Positions 48,003 to 56,945 are shown, numbered from the stretch's first letter. The stretch is DNA of 64,000 nucleotides from an uncultured Erythrobacter sp. (GCA_947494705.1 CANLVN010000001.1:868001-932000); one strand, 5' to 3'. A program made the numbers and translations. Notes: generated from the letters alone by a model not told the origin.

Positions 48003-48034
48003 TCGCCACCCTGTTGGCGCCGCTAAACTCGATC

Positions 48035-48056
48035 TTAACCAATTCGGACTTAACCA
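48035..48056 (+). promoter_or_regulatory. two TTAACCA half-sites upstream of cpaB, candidate CtrA sites
   Basis: TTAACCA at 48035-48041 and 48050-48056, a 15-bp direct repeat about 60-80 bp before cpaB. CtrA recognises TTAA-N7-TTAACCAT and TTAACCAT half-sites, and pilus genes are CtrA targets in Caulobacter. Spacing here is not the classic N7, so it is inference. Confidence 0.4.
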
Positions 48057-48113
48057 GAGCAACCATACCCGCCCGTGATTTTCTTGGGGCTGTTTCAAGG
48101 GGGCTGATTAGCC

Positions 48114-49214
48114 ATGGATAGGAAGAAACTCGTTCTGCTGCTGGGCGCGCTGGTTGTTGCAATCGGCAGCGCATTTCTCGCCCGGAGCATGTTCGCAGGG
48201 GACGCAGCGCCGACGGCGGAAGCGGCTCCCGAAGCAAAAGGCCCCAAGGTCCTGGTCGCTAATCGCGCCCTGCCCGCCGGCACCATCATTACCGCCGATG
48301 CAATGGGCTATCAGAAATGGCCCGAAGAGCTCGTCCAGGATGCCTACTTCATCGAAGGCAATTCCGACATGAGCCAGCTGCTCGGCACGGTGGTTCGTTA
48401 TCCGATCACTGCGGGCGAGCCGGTAACGCAAGGCTCGCTGGTCAGCCCTGGCGACCGTGGCTTCCTTGCTGCAGCACTCGGCCCGGGCATGCGCGCAGTC
48501 ACCGTTCCGGTGTCGGCCAAGACCGGCGTTGCCGGCTTCGTCTTCCCGGGTGACCGCGTCGACATGGTTCTTACGCAAACGGTCACCGGCGAAGGCCGCG
48601 ACCTGAAAGCCGCCGAAACAGTTCTGCGCAACCTGCGCGTGCTTGCCACCGACCAGACCACCGAACAGGCGACTGATGAGGAAGGCAACACCATCGTGAA
48701 GGCGTTCCGCACGGTCACGCTCGAAGTGACCCCGCAGATCGCGGAAAAGGTCGCCGTCGCACAGACTATCGGCGAACTCTCGCTGGTGCTGCGTTCGATC
48801 TCCGACAGCCAGGCCGAACTCGAGCGCGCTATCGCCTCTGGCGACGTCAAGGTGCCCGACAATGCAACGCCTGAAGAAGAAGAGCGCATCCTGCGCACCG
48901 CGATGAGCCGTCCGGTCGACAGCAAGTCGAGCTTCTCCACCGGCGGCGACGTCTCGCGCTTCCAGCGTAGCAGCGTGCCCCCGTCTAACGATGGCGGCGG
49001 CAACCGTTCCACTCCGCCCGCACCCGGTGTGCCCGCAACGAGGAACGACGCACCGGTCATAACCGGCCCGACGGTTCGCGTCACGCGTGGCAAGGCCACT
49101 GTCGAAGCGCCGGTTGGCGGTTCGCTCAGCGGCCGCGTCGCACCCGGTGCTGGCGAGATCGGGGCACCGCAGCAAGCGCCTAGCGCAAACACCGGCACGC
49201 TCGGTCGGCGCTGA
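48114..49214 (+). CDS. cpaB: Flp pilus assembly protein CpaB
   Basis: 366 residues. Signal anchor (about 5-23), SAF domain with RVLVANRALPAGTIIT-like VLVANRALPAGTIITADAM near 44-62, and the second RcpC-type domain with VSAKTGVAGFVFPGDRVDMVLTQTV. The C-terminal ~100 residues are Pro/Gly-rich. CpaB (RcpC/TadG-like) links the secretin in the periplasm. Followed 11 bp later by cpaC. Confidence 0.93.
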   Translation: MDRKKLVLLLGALVVAIGSAFLARSMFAGDAAPTAEAAPEAKGPKVLVANRALPAGTIITADAMGYQKWPEELVQDAYFIEGNSDMSQLLGTVVRYPITAGEPVTQGSLVSPGDRGFLAAALGPGMRAVTVPVSAKTGVAGFVFPGDRVDMVLTQTVTGEGRDLKAAETVLRNLRVLATDQTTEQATDEEGNTIVKAFRTVTLEVTPQIAEKVAVAQTIGELSLVLRSISDSQAELERAIASGDVKVPDNATPEEEERILRTAMSRPVDSKSSFSTGGDVSRFQRSSVPPSNDGGGNRSTPPAPGVPATRNDAPVITGPTVRVTRGKATVEAPVGGSLSGRVAPGAGEIGAPQQAPSANTGTLGRR

Positions 49215-49225
49215 GGGGAATAGCA

Positions 49226-50902
49226 ATGAACGCGATCATCGACGCTTTTGAAAAACCGAAATCTGCACCGGGAAACTTCACAGGGGGCCCGAAGACAATG
49301 AAAACCAACTCACTTGCAAAAGCGCTGATGCTTGCAGCGGTTGCCCTGCCCATGGCGGCAGCACCGGCGAGCACCGCTACCGCCCAACAGGTCGTGCGAC
49401 CGAGCCAGGAGATCGTGATTTCGATCGGTACTGGCGAACTCGTCACCGTGCCCGGGGCGATGACCGATGTCTTCGTTGCCAATGAGAACGTCGCCGACGT
49501 CCAGGTCAAATCGCAGCGCCAGCTCTATGTCTTCGGCAAGGCCGGCGGCGAGACGACCATCTATGCCAGCAATGCTCGCGGCGATGTGATCTTCTCGGCC
49601 AGCATTCGCGTCGGCTCGAATATCGGCAGCATCGACCAGATGCTCGCACTCGCCATGCCCGAAGCCAAGGTTTCGGTCGCGACGATGGGCACGAACACCG
49701 TTCTGCTGACCGGCACGGTCGCCGCTCCTGAGGATGCCTCGGAAGCCGAACGTCTGGTACAGGCGTTTCTCGGCGACGAAGCCAACGTCATCAGCCGCCT
49801 GAAGACCGCAACTCCGCTGCAGGTCAACCTGCAGGTGAAGTTTGCCGAAGTCAGTCGCTCGCTGCTGCGCGAGATTGGCGGCAACCTTCAGACTGCCGAT
49901 GGAACCGGAGGTTTTCGTTTCGGGGTCGGTACAGGTCGCCAGATCGGCGGCGACGAATTCAATTACGGTGGGCCACTGGGTGTCGGCAACGGCGCTGCGC
50001 AGACTTCTTTCGTCTTGCCGGACGGGACCCAGATCGTCGGTCCGTCGGTCGATTCCTCAGGGGGCACGTCAATCGCAGGATTGGGTCGACTGTTCGGGCT
50101 GAACTTGCTCGGCGCACTCGACCTGTCCGAACGCCTGGGTCTCATCACCACGATCTCGGAACCCAACCTTACCGCGCTATCTGGCGAGACAGCCACATTC
50201 CTGGCTGGCGGCGAGTTCCCCATCCCGCTTTCGCAGGGCCTCGGCACTGTGACCATCGAGTATCGCGATTTCGGTGTGAGCCTCGCCTACACCCCAACCG
50301 TGCTTGCCAATGGCCGCATTTCCCTGCGCGTTCGCCCGGAAGTTTCCGAGCTGTCGACGCAAGGGGCGGTAACGCTCAACGGCTTCCAGGTCCCCGCGCT
50401 GACAATCCGCCGGACCGAAACGACCGTCGAACTGGGGTCGGGCCAGAGCTTCATGATCGCCGGTTTGCTGTCGTCGAACTCGGCCAACGCGCTCGACAAG
50501 GCACCGGGTCTCGGCGACGTGCCGATCCTGGGCAATCTGTTCCGCAGTCGCGAATTCCGCAGGGGCGAAACCGAGCTCGTGATCATAGTGACTCCGTATC
50601 TCGTCAAGCCGGTCGATGCGAGTGAGATCGTTCTTCCCACCGATGGCTTTGAAGCGGCTAACGAGCTCGAGCAGTTCCTTGGCTACCAAGAAACCAGCGG
50701 GCAAAGCGGCGTCTCACGCCCCGGACCGCGAGCAGCCGACGAAGACGCGCCGTTGCCCGATGTCAGCAATGCCGATCCGGCCGCTATCGTCCCCGGCAAT
50801 CCGCAGCTCAAGGATCGCCGTGCCGAAGATCGCGACAAACGCGCTCGCGATCGCAAGGCCGACGCTTCCGACGCTTCCGCCGCTCCCGGCTTCAGCCTGT
50901 GA
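49226..50902 (+). CDS. cpaC: Tad secretin CpaC
   Basis: 558 residues as called; AGGGG seven bases before ATG 49226 is a strong site. A second ATG (49298) would give a cleaner signal peptide (MKTNSLAKALMLAAVALPMAAA). The N-terminal pilus-type and BON-like domain runs to about 200, followed by the secretin domain (AFLAGGEFPIP, VGTVSLRV-type strands, and LPVLGNLF-like DVPILGNLFRSREF near 435-448). Forms the outer-membrane pore. A charged, repetitive tail (DRRAEDRDKRARDRK) is present. Confidence 0.93.
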   Translation: MNAIIDAFEKPKSAPGNFTGGPKTMKTNSLAKALMLAAVALPMAAAPASTATAQQVVRPSQEIVISIGTGELVTVPGAMTDVFVANENVADVQVKSQRQLYVFGKAGGETTIYASNARGDVIFSASIRVGSNIGSIDQMLALAMPEAKVSVATMGTNTVLLTGTVAAPEDASEAERLVQAFLGDEANVISRLKTATPLQVNLQVKFAEVSRSLLREIGGNLQTADGTGGFRFGVGTGRQIGGDEFNYGGPLGVGNGAAQTSFVLPDGTQIVGPSVDSSGGTSIAGLGRLFGLNLLGALDLSERLGLITTISEPNLTALSGETATFLAGGEFPIPLSQGLGTVTIEYRDFGVSLAYTPTVLANGRISLRVRPEVSELSTQGAVTLNGFQVPALTIRRTETTVELGSGQSFMIAGLLSSNSANALDKAPGLGDVPILGNLFRSREFRRGETELVIIVTPYLVKPVDASEIVLPTDGFEAANELEQFLGYQETSGQSGVSRPGPRAADEDAPLPDVSNADPAAIVPGNPQLKDRRAEDRDKRARDRKADASDASAAPGFSL

Positions 50903-50925
50903 ATCCCACGCGAAAGGTTAGAACG

Positions 50926-51570
50926 ATGAAACTCTTCAACAACGCCAAGCTCACCGGCGCCATCGCACTCTCGCTGGGACTGGGTCTTGCGGGCTGTGCC
51001 GGTATGCCGGACAACCCCTCGCTCTACAGCGTCAAGCAACCGGTAGTCGAACGCACGAACTATACGCTCGATGTCGACACCACCGGCAGCGGCCTGTCGA
51101 TCTCCGAGCAACAGCGACTGAACGGATGGTTCGAGACGATGGACCTGCGTTACGGCGACCGCATCTCGATCGAAAATCCCGGCTCCAACCCGGCAGTGAC
51201 CAACGCGGTCAACGAGCTTGCCGGTCGGTATGGCCTGATCGTCAGCGGCACCGCACCCACCACGGCGGGCGTTCTTCAGCCCGGCCAGGCGCGTATCGTG
51301 ATCACCCGCTCGGACGCCTACGTCCCCGGATGCCCGGATTGGTCGGCGAAATCGGACGCCAACTACACCAACGGACTGAGCACCAATTACGGCTGCGCGA
51401 ACAATTCCAACCTCGCTGCCATGGTCGCGAACCCCGAGGATCTCCTCGAGGGCCAGACCGGCAACAGCGAAACGGTTGTCGCGACCGGCAACCGCGCGAT
51501 CGAAACCTATCGTGAGGCCACACCGACCGGTGCAGCAGGCCTGCAGAACCCACGTGGAGGAGGTAACTAA
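50926..51570 (+). CDS. cpaD: pilus assembly lipoprotein CpaD
   Basis: 214 residues from the ATG after GAAAGG. Lipobox LAGC at Cys24 approx. The CpaD domain is present (RYGLIVSGTAPTTAGVLQPGQARIVITRSDAYVPGCPDW). Partner of the secretin. Its TAA overlaps the cpaE ATG (TAATG), so the two are coupled. A GTG 27 bases upstream is less likely. Confidence 0.88.
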   Translation: MKLFNNAKLTGAIALSLGLGLAGCAGMPDNPSLYSVKQPVVERTNYTLDVDTTGSGLSISEQQRLNGWFETMDLRYGDRISIENPGSNPAVTNAVNELAGRYGLIVSGTAPTTAGVLQPGQARIVITRSDAYVPGCPDWSAKSDANYTNGLSTNYGCANNSNLAAMVANPEDLLEGQTGNSETVVATGNRAIETYREATPTGAAGLQNPRGGGN

Positions 51571-52850
51571 TGAACGCGCCCTGGAAATCGGGTCTCCCCG
51601 GCAATCGCGATCCCTTCGCCGCTTATATCTGCGACGATGCTGCGCTGGACGTCCTTCGTCCCGTCGTCATCGAGATGGGCTGGCCGCCTGAAAAGTGCAA
51701 CAAGGGTGGACTTCGCAACGCGATCCAGTCGCTTTCGGTCAGCGCCTCCCCGGCAATCCTGATCGTCGACCTGTCGGAAAGCGGCGATCCGCTCAACGAT
51801 ATCAACGCTCTCGCCGAAGTGTGCGAGCCGGGCACGGTGGTGATCGCCATCGGCCAGGTCAACGACGTTCGCCTCTATCGCGACCTGCTCGCGAGCGGCA
51901 TCCACGACTACCTGCTCAAGCCGCTGAATGCGCAGGCTGTCCACGATGCGCTCAACGGCGCGCTTGCGGTCTTCACCTCGCCCAAGGGCGGCGAAGACGG
52001 CTCGGTCAAGCGCCACATTTCGACCGCAGTGGTCGGAACGCGCGGCGGTTCGGGCGCTTCGACGATCGCGACATCGCTGGCATGGCTGTTCAGCAATGAG
52101 CACGACGCCCCGACCGCTCTGCTGGATCTCGACGTGCATTTCGGGACCGGCGCACTTGCGCTCGACCTCGAACCGGGTCGCGGCCTGACCGATGCGATCG
52201 ACAACCCGAGCCGGATCGATGGTCTGTTCATCGAACGCGCCATGATCCGCGCGAACGACAACCTGTCGATCCTCTCGGCCGAAGCTCCGATCAGCCAGCC
52301 TTTGATGACTGACGGTGCGGCTTTCGTTCAGCTGGAGGAGGAGTTCCGCCAGGCGTTCGAAATGACGGTCATCGACCTGCCGCGCAACATGCTGATCAAC
52401 TTCCCGCACCTGCTGGCGGATGTGAACCTGGTCGTGCTGACCTGCGAGCTCACGCTTGCATCGGCGCGCGACACGATCCGCATCCTTTCCTGGCTCAAGA
52501 CCAACGCTGCGCACGCGCATCCGATGGTTATCGCCAACAAGGTGCAGCCCGGCGTCGCGGAAATCAGCAAGGCTGACTTCGAGGCCTCTATCGAACGCAA
52601 GATCGACTTCGTGATCCCGTACGACATCAAGGCTGCATCGAACGCCGCCAAGCTCGGGCAGGTGTTCATCGATGCCAACAAGAACTCGAAAGCCACCTCT
52701 GCGATCAAGCAGATCGGAGAGCGCATCATGGGTGCGAGCGAAGAGGATCTTGCGGCAGTGTCGGAAGAGAAGAAGTCGCTGCTCGGCGGATTCGACCTCA
52801 AGTCGCTGCTGGCAAAGAAGAGCAAGACCGAAGCGGAACCGGCGGAATAA
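51570..52850 (+). CDS. cpaE: CpaE/TadZ polar localisation ATPase
   Basis: 426 residues. Receiver-like N-terminal domain (about 15-135, no clear phospho-Asp) and a MinD/ParA-like ATPase from about 148. The deviant Walker A GTRGGSGAST lacks the usual lysine, a common TadZ feature. TadZ places the Tad machine at a pole. In other species cpaF follows; here a hairpin and tadB follow directly. Confidence 0.92.
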   Translation: MNAPWKSGLPGNRDPFAAYICDDAALDVLRPVVIEMGWPPEKCNKGGLRNAIQSLSVSASPAILIVDLSESGDPLNDINALAEVCEPGTVVIAIGQVNDVRLYRDLLASGIHDYLLKPLNAQAVHDALNGALAVFTSPKGGEDGSVKRHISTAVVGTRGGSGASTIATSLAWLFSNEHDAPTALLDLDVHFGTGALALDLEPGRGLTDAIDNPSRIDGLFIERAMIRANDNLSILSAEAPISQPLMTDGAAFVQLEEEFRQAFEMTVIDLPRNMLINFPHLLADVNLVVLTCELTLASARDTIRILSWLKTNAAHAHPMVIANKVQPGVAEISKADFEASIERKIDFVIPYDIKAASNAAKLGQVFIDANKNSKATSAIKQIGERIMGASEEDLAAVSEEKKSLLGGFDLKSLLAKKSKTEAEPAE

Positions 52851-52858
52851 ATCCCCCT

Positions 52859-52884
52859 CCATCCACGCAATCGCGCGTGGATGG
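52859..52884. repeat. perfect hairpin between cpaE and tadB
   Basis: CCATCCACGC (52859-52868) pairs with GCGTGGATGG (52875-52884) around a 6-base loop, with no T-run. It sits in the 93-bp gap where cpaF would normally be encoded. Could slow transcription or stabilise mRNA ends. Confidence 0.75.
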
Positions 52885-52943
52885 GCGGGAGCCGCCGCTC
52901 GGCATGACGACGAGCAACGCAACACGCGCAGGACAGGTTAGCC

Positions 52944-53915
52944 ATGGATATTTTTGAGACCCTGTTGATCACTATCGTGATCTTCTCGATTCTGGTCGTA
53001 GGCTACCTATTGGTCTCCGGCGCGGGCGCGGGCAAGGCGCAGAAGCGTCGGCTTGAATCGCTGCGCTATCGCCACTCGGACAGCACCGACGCAAAGGTCG
53101 AATCGCAGTTCAAGAAGGCTATCGCCGCGCGCAAACCAAAGACTTACAAGGTCGCGGGCTCGGGCTCACGGATCGAGGCGCTCGAAAACCGTCTCGATCG
53201 CACCGGCAAGGGCTGGAGCGTTTCCCAGTACATGTACACCTCGCTCGGCCTGACGCTGGCGATTGCCGTGCTGGTTTTCATCCAGATGAAAGCGCCTTTC
53301 CTGGCGCTGGGTGTGGGTGCGCTCATCGGCCTTGCCATTCCGCACTTCGTGGTCAACTTTTTCATCAAGCGCCGCACCGCCAAGTTCAACGAGAAGTTTC
53401 CCGACGCTATCGAGCTGCTCGTTCGCGGGCTTCGTTCGGGCCTTCCGGTGACCGAGACGCTCGCTGTCGTGGCTCAGGAATTGCCCGGTCCCGTCGGACT
53501 GGAGTTCAAGGGAATTGTCGAGCGCATCAAGATCGGCAAGACCATGGAGGATTCGCTACAGGACACCGCCGATCGCCTCGGCATTCCGGAATTCAACTTC
53601 TTCTGCATCACCCTGGCGATCCAGCGCGAGACCGGCGGCAACCTCGCCGAGACTTTGTCGAACCTCGCCGACGTGCTGCGCAAGCGCTCTCAGATGAAGC
53701 TCAAGATCAAGGCGATGAGCTCGGAGTCCAAAGCTTCGGCCTATATCGTCGGCTCGCTGCCCTTCATCGTGTTCGCCCTCATCTACTCGGTCAATCCCGA
53801 CTACATCAACGGCTTCTTCTACGAAGAGCGGCTGATGGTCGCGGGCCTTGGCGGCTTCATCTGGATGGGCATCGGCATCTTCATCATGGCCAAGATGGTC
53901 AGCTTCGAAATCTGA
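52944..53915 (+). CDS. tadB: Tad pilus platform protein TadB
   Basis: 323 residues with T2SSF (GspF-type) domain at about 150-290 and four transmembrane helices (N-terminal pair and C-terminal pair). KFPDAIELLVRGLRSGLPVTETL is the conserved T2SSF motif. Inner-membrane platform with TadC. The genuine start is the ATG after ACAGGTTAGCC. Confidence 0.93.
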   Translation: MDIFETLLITIVIFSILVVGYLLVSGAGAGKAQKRRLESLRYRHSDSTDAKVESQFKKAIAARKPKTYKVAGSGSRIEALENRLDRTGKGWSVSQYMYTSLGLTLAIAVLVFIQMKAPFLALGVGALIGLAIPHFVVNFFIKRRTAKFNEKFPDAIELLVRGLRSGLPVTETLAVVAQELPGPVGLEFKGIVERIKIGKTMEDSLQDTADRLGIPEFNFFCITLAIQRETGGNLAETLSNLADVLRKRSQMKLKIKAMSSESKASAYIVGSLPFIVFALIYSVNPDYINGFFYEERLMVAGLGGFIWMGIGIFIMAKMVSFEI

Positions 53916-53934
53916 TCCGGGGGACCAAGAAATC

Positions 53935-54936
53935 ATGAACCAGACACCCGGACCCACACTGCTCGGCTTCGACGTAATCCTCGTCGGAACGATCCTGGCT
54001 GGCCTCGCGGCTTTCGCCGTCATCATGGCGATCTATGCCGCGGTCACGATCAAGGACCCGATGGCCAAGCGCGTCAAATCGCTCAACGAGCGACGCGAGG
54101 AGCTGAAAGCCGGCATCGTCGCCAGCGGCACCAAGAAACGCGCCAGCCTGGTGCGAAAGTCCGACACGACCGACAAGGTCAAGGACTCGCTCGGCAAGCT
54201 CAACGTTCTCGAGCAGAACCAGATCAAGGCGGTTCAGCAAAAGCTGGCCCATGCCGGTTACCGCAACAAGGAACTTGCGGTTATCATCATCGGTCTGCGT
54301 GCGGTTCTGCCGATCGTGTTCGGCCTGATCGGTTTCGTGGTCTTCTACTGGCTCGATTTTTTCGATCTCGGCGAAGCGCCCATGAAGAAACTGTTCGGTT
54401 TCGCCCTGCTGGTCTTCCTTGGCTATAAGGGCCCGGAACTCTATCTCAAGAACAAGTCCGGCAAGCGCACGGCCGAGATCCAGAAGGGCCTGCCCGACGC
54501 ACTCGACCTGCTCGTCATCTGTGCAGAAGCCGGTCTGACCGTCGACGCCGCCTTCAACCGCGTCGCCAAGGAGCTGGGCCGCGCCTATCCCGAACTGGGC
54601 GACGAATTCGCGCTGACCGCGATTGAGCTGTCGTTCCTGAACGAGCGCAAGAACGCCTTCGACAACCTCGCTTACCGCGTGGATCTCGAGGCAGTGAAAG
54701 GCGTGGTCACAACCATGATCCAGACCGAGCGTTACGGTACGCCGCTGGCATCAGCGCTGCGCGTGCTCTCGGCCGAATTCCGCAACGAGCGCATGATGCG
54801 CGCCGAAGAGAAGGCCGCACGTCTTCCGGCAATCATGACCGTGCCGCTCATCCTGTTCATCCTGCCCGTCCTGTTCATCGTGATCCTTGGCCCGGCGGCC
54901 TGTTCGATCACCGATACGCTGGTCAACAAGGAGTAG
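53935..54936 (+). CDS. tadC: Tad pilus platform protein TadC
   Basis: 333 residues; T2SSF domain with GLPDALDLLVICAEAGLTVDAAF near 182-204. Paralogue of TadB. Starts at MNQTPGPTLLG with GGGGGACC upstream; the longer frame overlaps tadB. Last Tad gene present; a terminator follows, so no tadD or pilin gene is downstream. Confidence 0.93.
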   Translation: MNQTPGPTLLGFDVILVGTILAGLAAFAVIMAIYAAVTIKDPMAKRVKSLNERREELKAGIVASGTKKRASLVRKSDTTDKVKDSLGKLNVLEQNQIKAVQQKLAHAGYRNKELAVIIIGLRAVLPIVFGLIGFVVFYWLDFFDLGEAPMKKLFGFALLVFLGYKGPELYLKNKSGKRTAEIQKGLPDALDLLVICAEAGLTVDAAFNRVAKELGRAYPELGDEFALTAIELSFLNERKNAFDNLAYRVDLEAVKGVVTTMIQTERYGTPLASALRVLSAEFRNERMMRAEEKAARLPAIMTVPLILFILPVLFIVILGPAACSITDTLVNKE

Positions 54937-54975
54937 GATGGCGTGACAACCTAACCCCCTTGCGGGGTCAGATCA

Positions 54976-55018
54976 GCGGGGTCGGTTCCATGAAGGCGCG
55001 GAACCGGCCCCGTTTTTC
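54976..55018 (+). terminator. terminator of the Tad operon
   Basis: Stem GCGGGGTCGGTTCC / GGAACCGGCCCCG (one G-U) followed by TTTTT at 55013-55017. Confidence 0.9.
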
Positions 55019-55019
55019 G

Positions 55020-55574
55020 TCAGCCGCCCGAGAGCGCCGCAACCCGCGACCGCAGGCGCATCAGCATTGCGCGCAGTTCAGCCTCTTCTTCTTCGCTGAA
55101 CCCATCGAACAACTCGCGCTCGGTCGCCTGGGCCAGCGGCATGATCTCGCTGTGGATCGAGGCGCCGTCCGCTGTCAGTGCCAGCAGGTGCGAGCGACCA
55201 TCCTGTTTATTCGCCTCGCGCGCGATCAGGCCGCGCTCTTCGAGCACTTTGCAGGCGCGGTTGACCGCGACCTTGTCCATCAGGGTCGCGTCGGTGAGGT
55301 CGCGCTGTGTCAGGCCCCTGCCCTCTGAATCGCCGCTGGGCTCGCGCCTGTTACGCCCGGCATCGCCCAGCACCGCCATCACTCGCCACTCGGTGACCTT
55401 GAGGCCAAACCGCTTGCGATAGCGCTCGGCAATAAGGTCGCTCACCGCGTTGGAGGCAATCGATAGCTGATAGGGCAGAAACGATGCCAGCTCGTAGGTG
55501 TTGGCACCGTTTTCGCGACGACTCTCGCGATCCCCATCATTTGCAGGACTGTTCGTCATCTCGTTCATGCGCAT
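55020..55574 (-). CDS. MarR-family transcriptional regulator
   Basis: 184 residues; winged helix with TEWRVMAVLGDAG, LTQRDLTDATLMDKVAVNRACKVLEERGLI and RSHLLALTADG. An acidic/Arg insertion (NRREPSGDSEGRG) sits between helices 2 and 3 of the wHTH, unusual for the family. Start at 55574, with further ATGs at 55568 and 55559. A perfect dyad overlaps the start region, suggesting autoregulation. Downstream of the crotonase on the same strand. Confidence 0.87.
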   Translation of the reverse strand: MRMNEMTNSPANDGDRESRRENGANTYELASFLPYQLSIASNAVSDLIAERYRKRFGLKVTEWRVMAVLGDAGRNRREPSGDSEGRGLTQRDLTDATLMDKVAVNRACKVLEERGLIAREANKQDGRSHLLALTADGASIHSEIMPLAQATERELFDGFSEEEEAELRAMLMRLRSRVAALSGG

Positions 55575-55588
55575 TAGTTACGCATGAA
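55564..55588. promoter_or_regulatory. perfect inverted repeat at the MarR start, candidate operator
   Basis: TTCATGCG-N9-CGCATGAA with fully matched 8-bp arms; the MarR ATG lies inside the spacer side. MarR proteins bind such dyads of about 20-25 bp near their own promoters. Confidence 0.65.
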
Positions 55589-55617
55589 ACCAACGTCTAG
55601 GCAAGCGGGCACGCGCC

Positions 55618-56487
55618 TTACTTGTATTCGCGCTGCTCCCACCAGGGGTAGAAGTCGGGCATGTCCTCGCTCACCTTGCCCGGATAGACGGGATTGCGCT
55701 TTTCGAGGAAGCTCGCGATCCCCTCCTTGGCATCCGCGCCGCGCGCAAGGCTGTAGATCGCGCGGGAGTCTATCTTGTGCGCTTCCATCGGATGGTCCGC
55801 TCCCAGCATTCGCCACATCATCGCCCGCGTCATTGCGACGCTGATGGCACTGGTGTTGTCGGCAATTTCGCGCGCGATGCCCTGCGCCGCGTGAAGCAGG
55901 TCTTCGGGCGCATGGATCGAGCGCACGAGACCCCCATCATGAGCTTCCTGCGCGTCGAAAACCCTTCCGGAATAGCACCATTCGAGCGCCTTGGAGATGC
56001 CTACCAGCCGCGGCAGGAACCAGCTCGAGGCAGCTTCGGGCACGATACCTCGCCGCGCAAAGACGAAACCATAACGCGCCGTGCTGCTGGCGAGCCGGAT
56101 GTCCATCGCCAATTGCATCGTCGCGCCCACGCCCACGGCGACGCCATTGCATGCGCTGATGAGCGGCTTCTTACTCTCGAACAGCCGCAGTGTCAGCAGC
56201 CCCCCACCGTCGCGCACGCGCTCGTCGGAAAGGTCGTCCACCGCATCCCCGCTCGCAAAGACCTGTCCCCCGCCCTCCGGCGTAAGGTCCGCCCCGGCGC
56301 AGAACGCCTTCTCTCCGCTGCCAGTAAAGATCACCGCGCGCACCGCGTCATCAGCGTCGATGTCGTCCATCGCCGCCATGATCTCCTCACCCATCGTGCG
56401 GGTATAGGCGTTCATTTTCTCCGGGCGGTCGAGAGTGATGGTGGCGATGCCGTCCTTCTTCTCGACGATGATCTGGGTGTGGGGCAT
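55618..56487 (-). CDS. enoyl-CoA hydratase/isomerase (crotonase family)
   Basis: 289 residues. Crotonase motifs: FTGSGEKAFCAGADL (about 55-69, oxyanion hole) and ACNGVAVGVGATMQLAMDIRLAS near 109-131, RRGIVPEAASSWFLPRLVG near 144-162 with the catalytic Glu. Acts on enoyl-CoA in fatty acid or aromatic catabolism; the exact substrate is unknown. Start at MPHTQIIVEK with GGAGAGA upstream; the frame to 56796 lacks family sequence. Confidence 0.9.
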   Translation of the reverse strand: MPHTQIIVEKKDGIATITLDRPEKMNAYTRTMGEEIMAAMDDIDADDAVRAVIFTGSGEKAFCAGADLTPEGGGQVFASGDAVDDLSDERVRDGGGLLTLRLFESKKPLISACNGVAVGVGATMQLAMDIRLASSTARYGFVFARRGIVPEAASSWFLPRLVGISKALEWCYSGRVFDAQEAHDGGLVRSIHAPEDLLHAAQGIAREIADNTSAISVAMTRAMMWRMLGADHPMEAHKIDSRAIYSLARGADAKEGIASFLEKRNPVYPGKVSEDMPDFYPWWEQREYK

Positions 56488-56639
56488 GCGCTCTCTCCAT
56501 CGGCAATTGCACTGTCGGCCCGGTGTTTCGCGAAAATTTGCACCGCCCACAAGCCCCTGAACCAATCTGCAATTCTCGAAGTCCAGCCGCGTGGTCGGCA
56601 GCGGCAGCGGGCGGTCTGCAAAGAGCGCTGCATGGCCGA

Positions 56640-56669
56640 TCCCAACATTCGGGCAAATCTCCCAACATT
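56640..56669 (+). promoter_or_regulatory. direct repeat TCCCAACATT, 20 bp apart, candidate activator site
   Basis: TCCCAACATT at 56640-56649 and 56660-56669, on one DNA face, about 70-100 bp upstream of the sigma-54 promoter at 56739. This is where sigma-54 enhancer-binding proteins usually bind. The protein is unknown. Confidence 0.45.
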
Positions 56670-56738
56670 GCGCAAGCCGTCTTGAAGGGTCCTGAACCGT
56701 CAGCGCGCAAAACCGCGCAATTCTCCCGTTTATCGAGT

Positions 56739-56755
56739 TTGGCACGGCCTCTGCA
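56739..56755 (+). promoter_or_regulatory. sigma-54 (RpoN) promoter for the micro-protein pair
   Basis: TTGGCACGGCCTCTGCA matches YTGGCACGRNNNTTGCW with one change (CTGC for TTGC); GG at 56741-56742 and GC at 56753-56754 have the required 10-bp spacing. Predicted start near 56766, about 33 bases before the first micro-protein ATG. Confidence 0.75.
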
Positions 56756-56798
56756 ATGTATCGGACATCACCGATTACCGCACTCAAGGAGACCAACC

Positions 56799-56912
56799 AT
56801 GTACGCCACCAAGACCAACACCAACCTTTTCGCCGCCGCCATCTCGGTCACTCTGTCGGCGATCCTCTTCGCCTACGCCATCGTCCCCGCCAGCCCCGCG
56901 CTGATCGCCTGA
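56799..56912 (+). CDS. 37-residue membrane micro-protein, copy 1
   Basis: MYATKTNTNLFAAAISVTLS then AILFAYAIVPASPALIA: a short polar N-terminus and one hydrophobic helix. AAGGAG eight bases before the ATG is an ideal ribosome site. Almost the same sequence is repeated in the next gene. Preceded by the sigma-54 promoter. No family recognised; too small to be a usual annotation. Confidence 0.87.
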   Translation: MYATKTNTNLFAAAISVTLSAILFAYAIVPASPALIA

Positions 56913-56945
56913 TCCGCCAGACCAAGCCTCAAAGGAACCATCCCC

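Noticed and set aside
52851..52943. Degenerate cpaF remnant
   Set aside because: The 93 bp holds a hairpin but no fragment resembling CpaF Walker or His-box motifs in any frame.
55501..55520. TTGGCACCGTTTTCGCG as a sigma-54 promoter on the plus strand
   Set aside because: Inside the MarR coding region with a poor -12 element (TCGC) and no gene starting downstream; likely chance.
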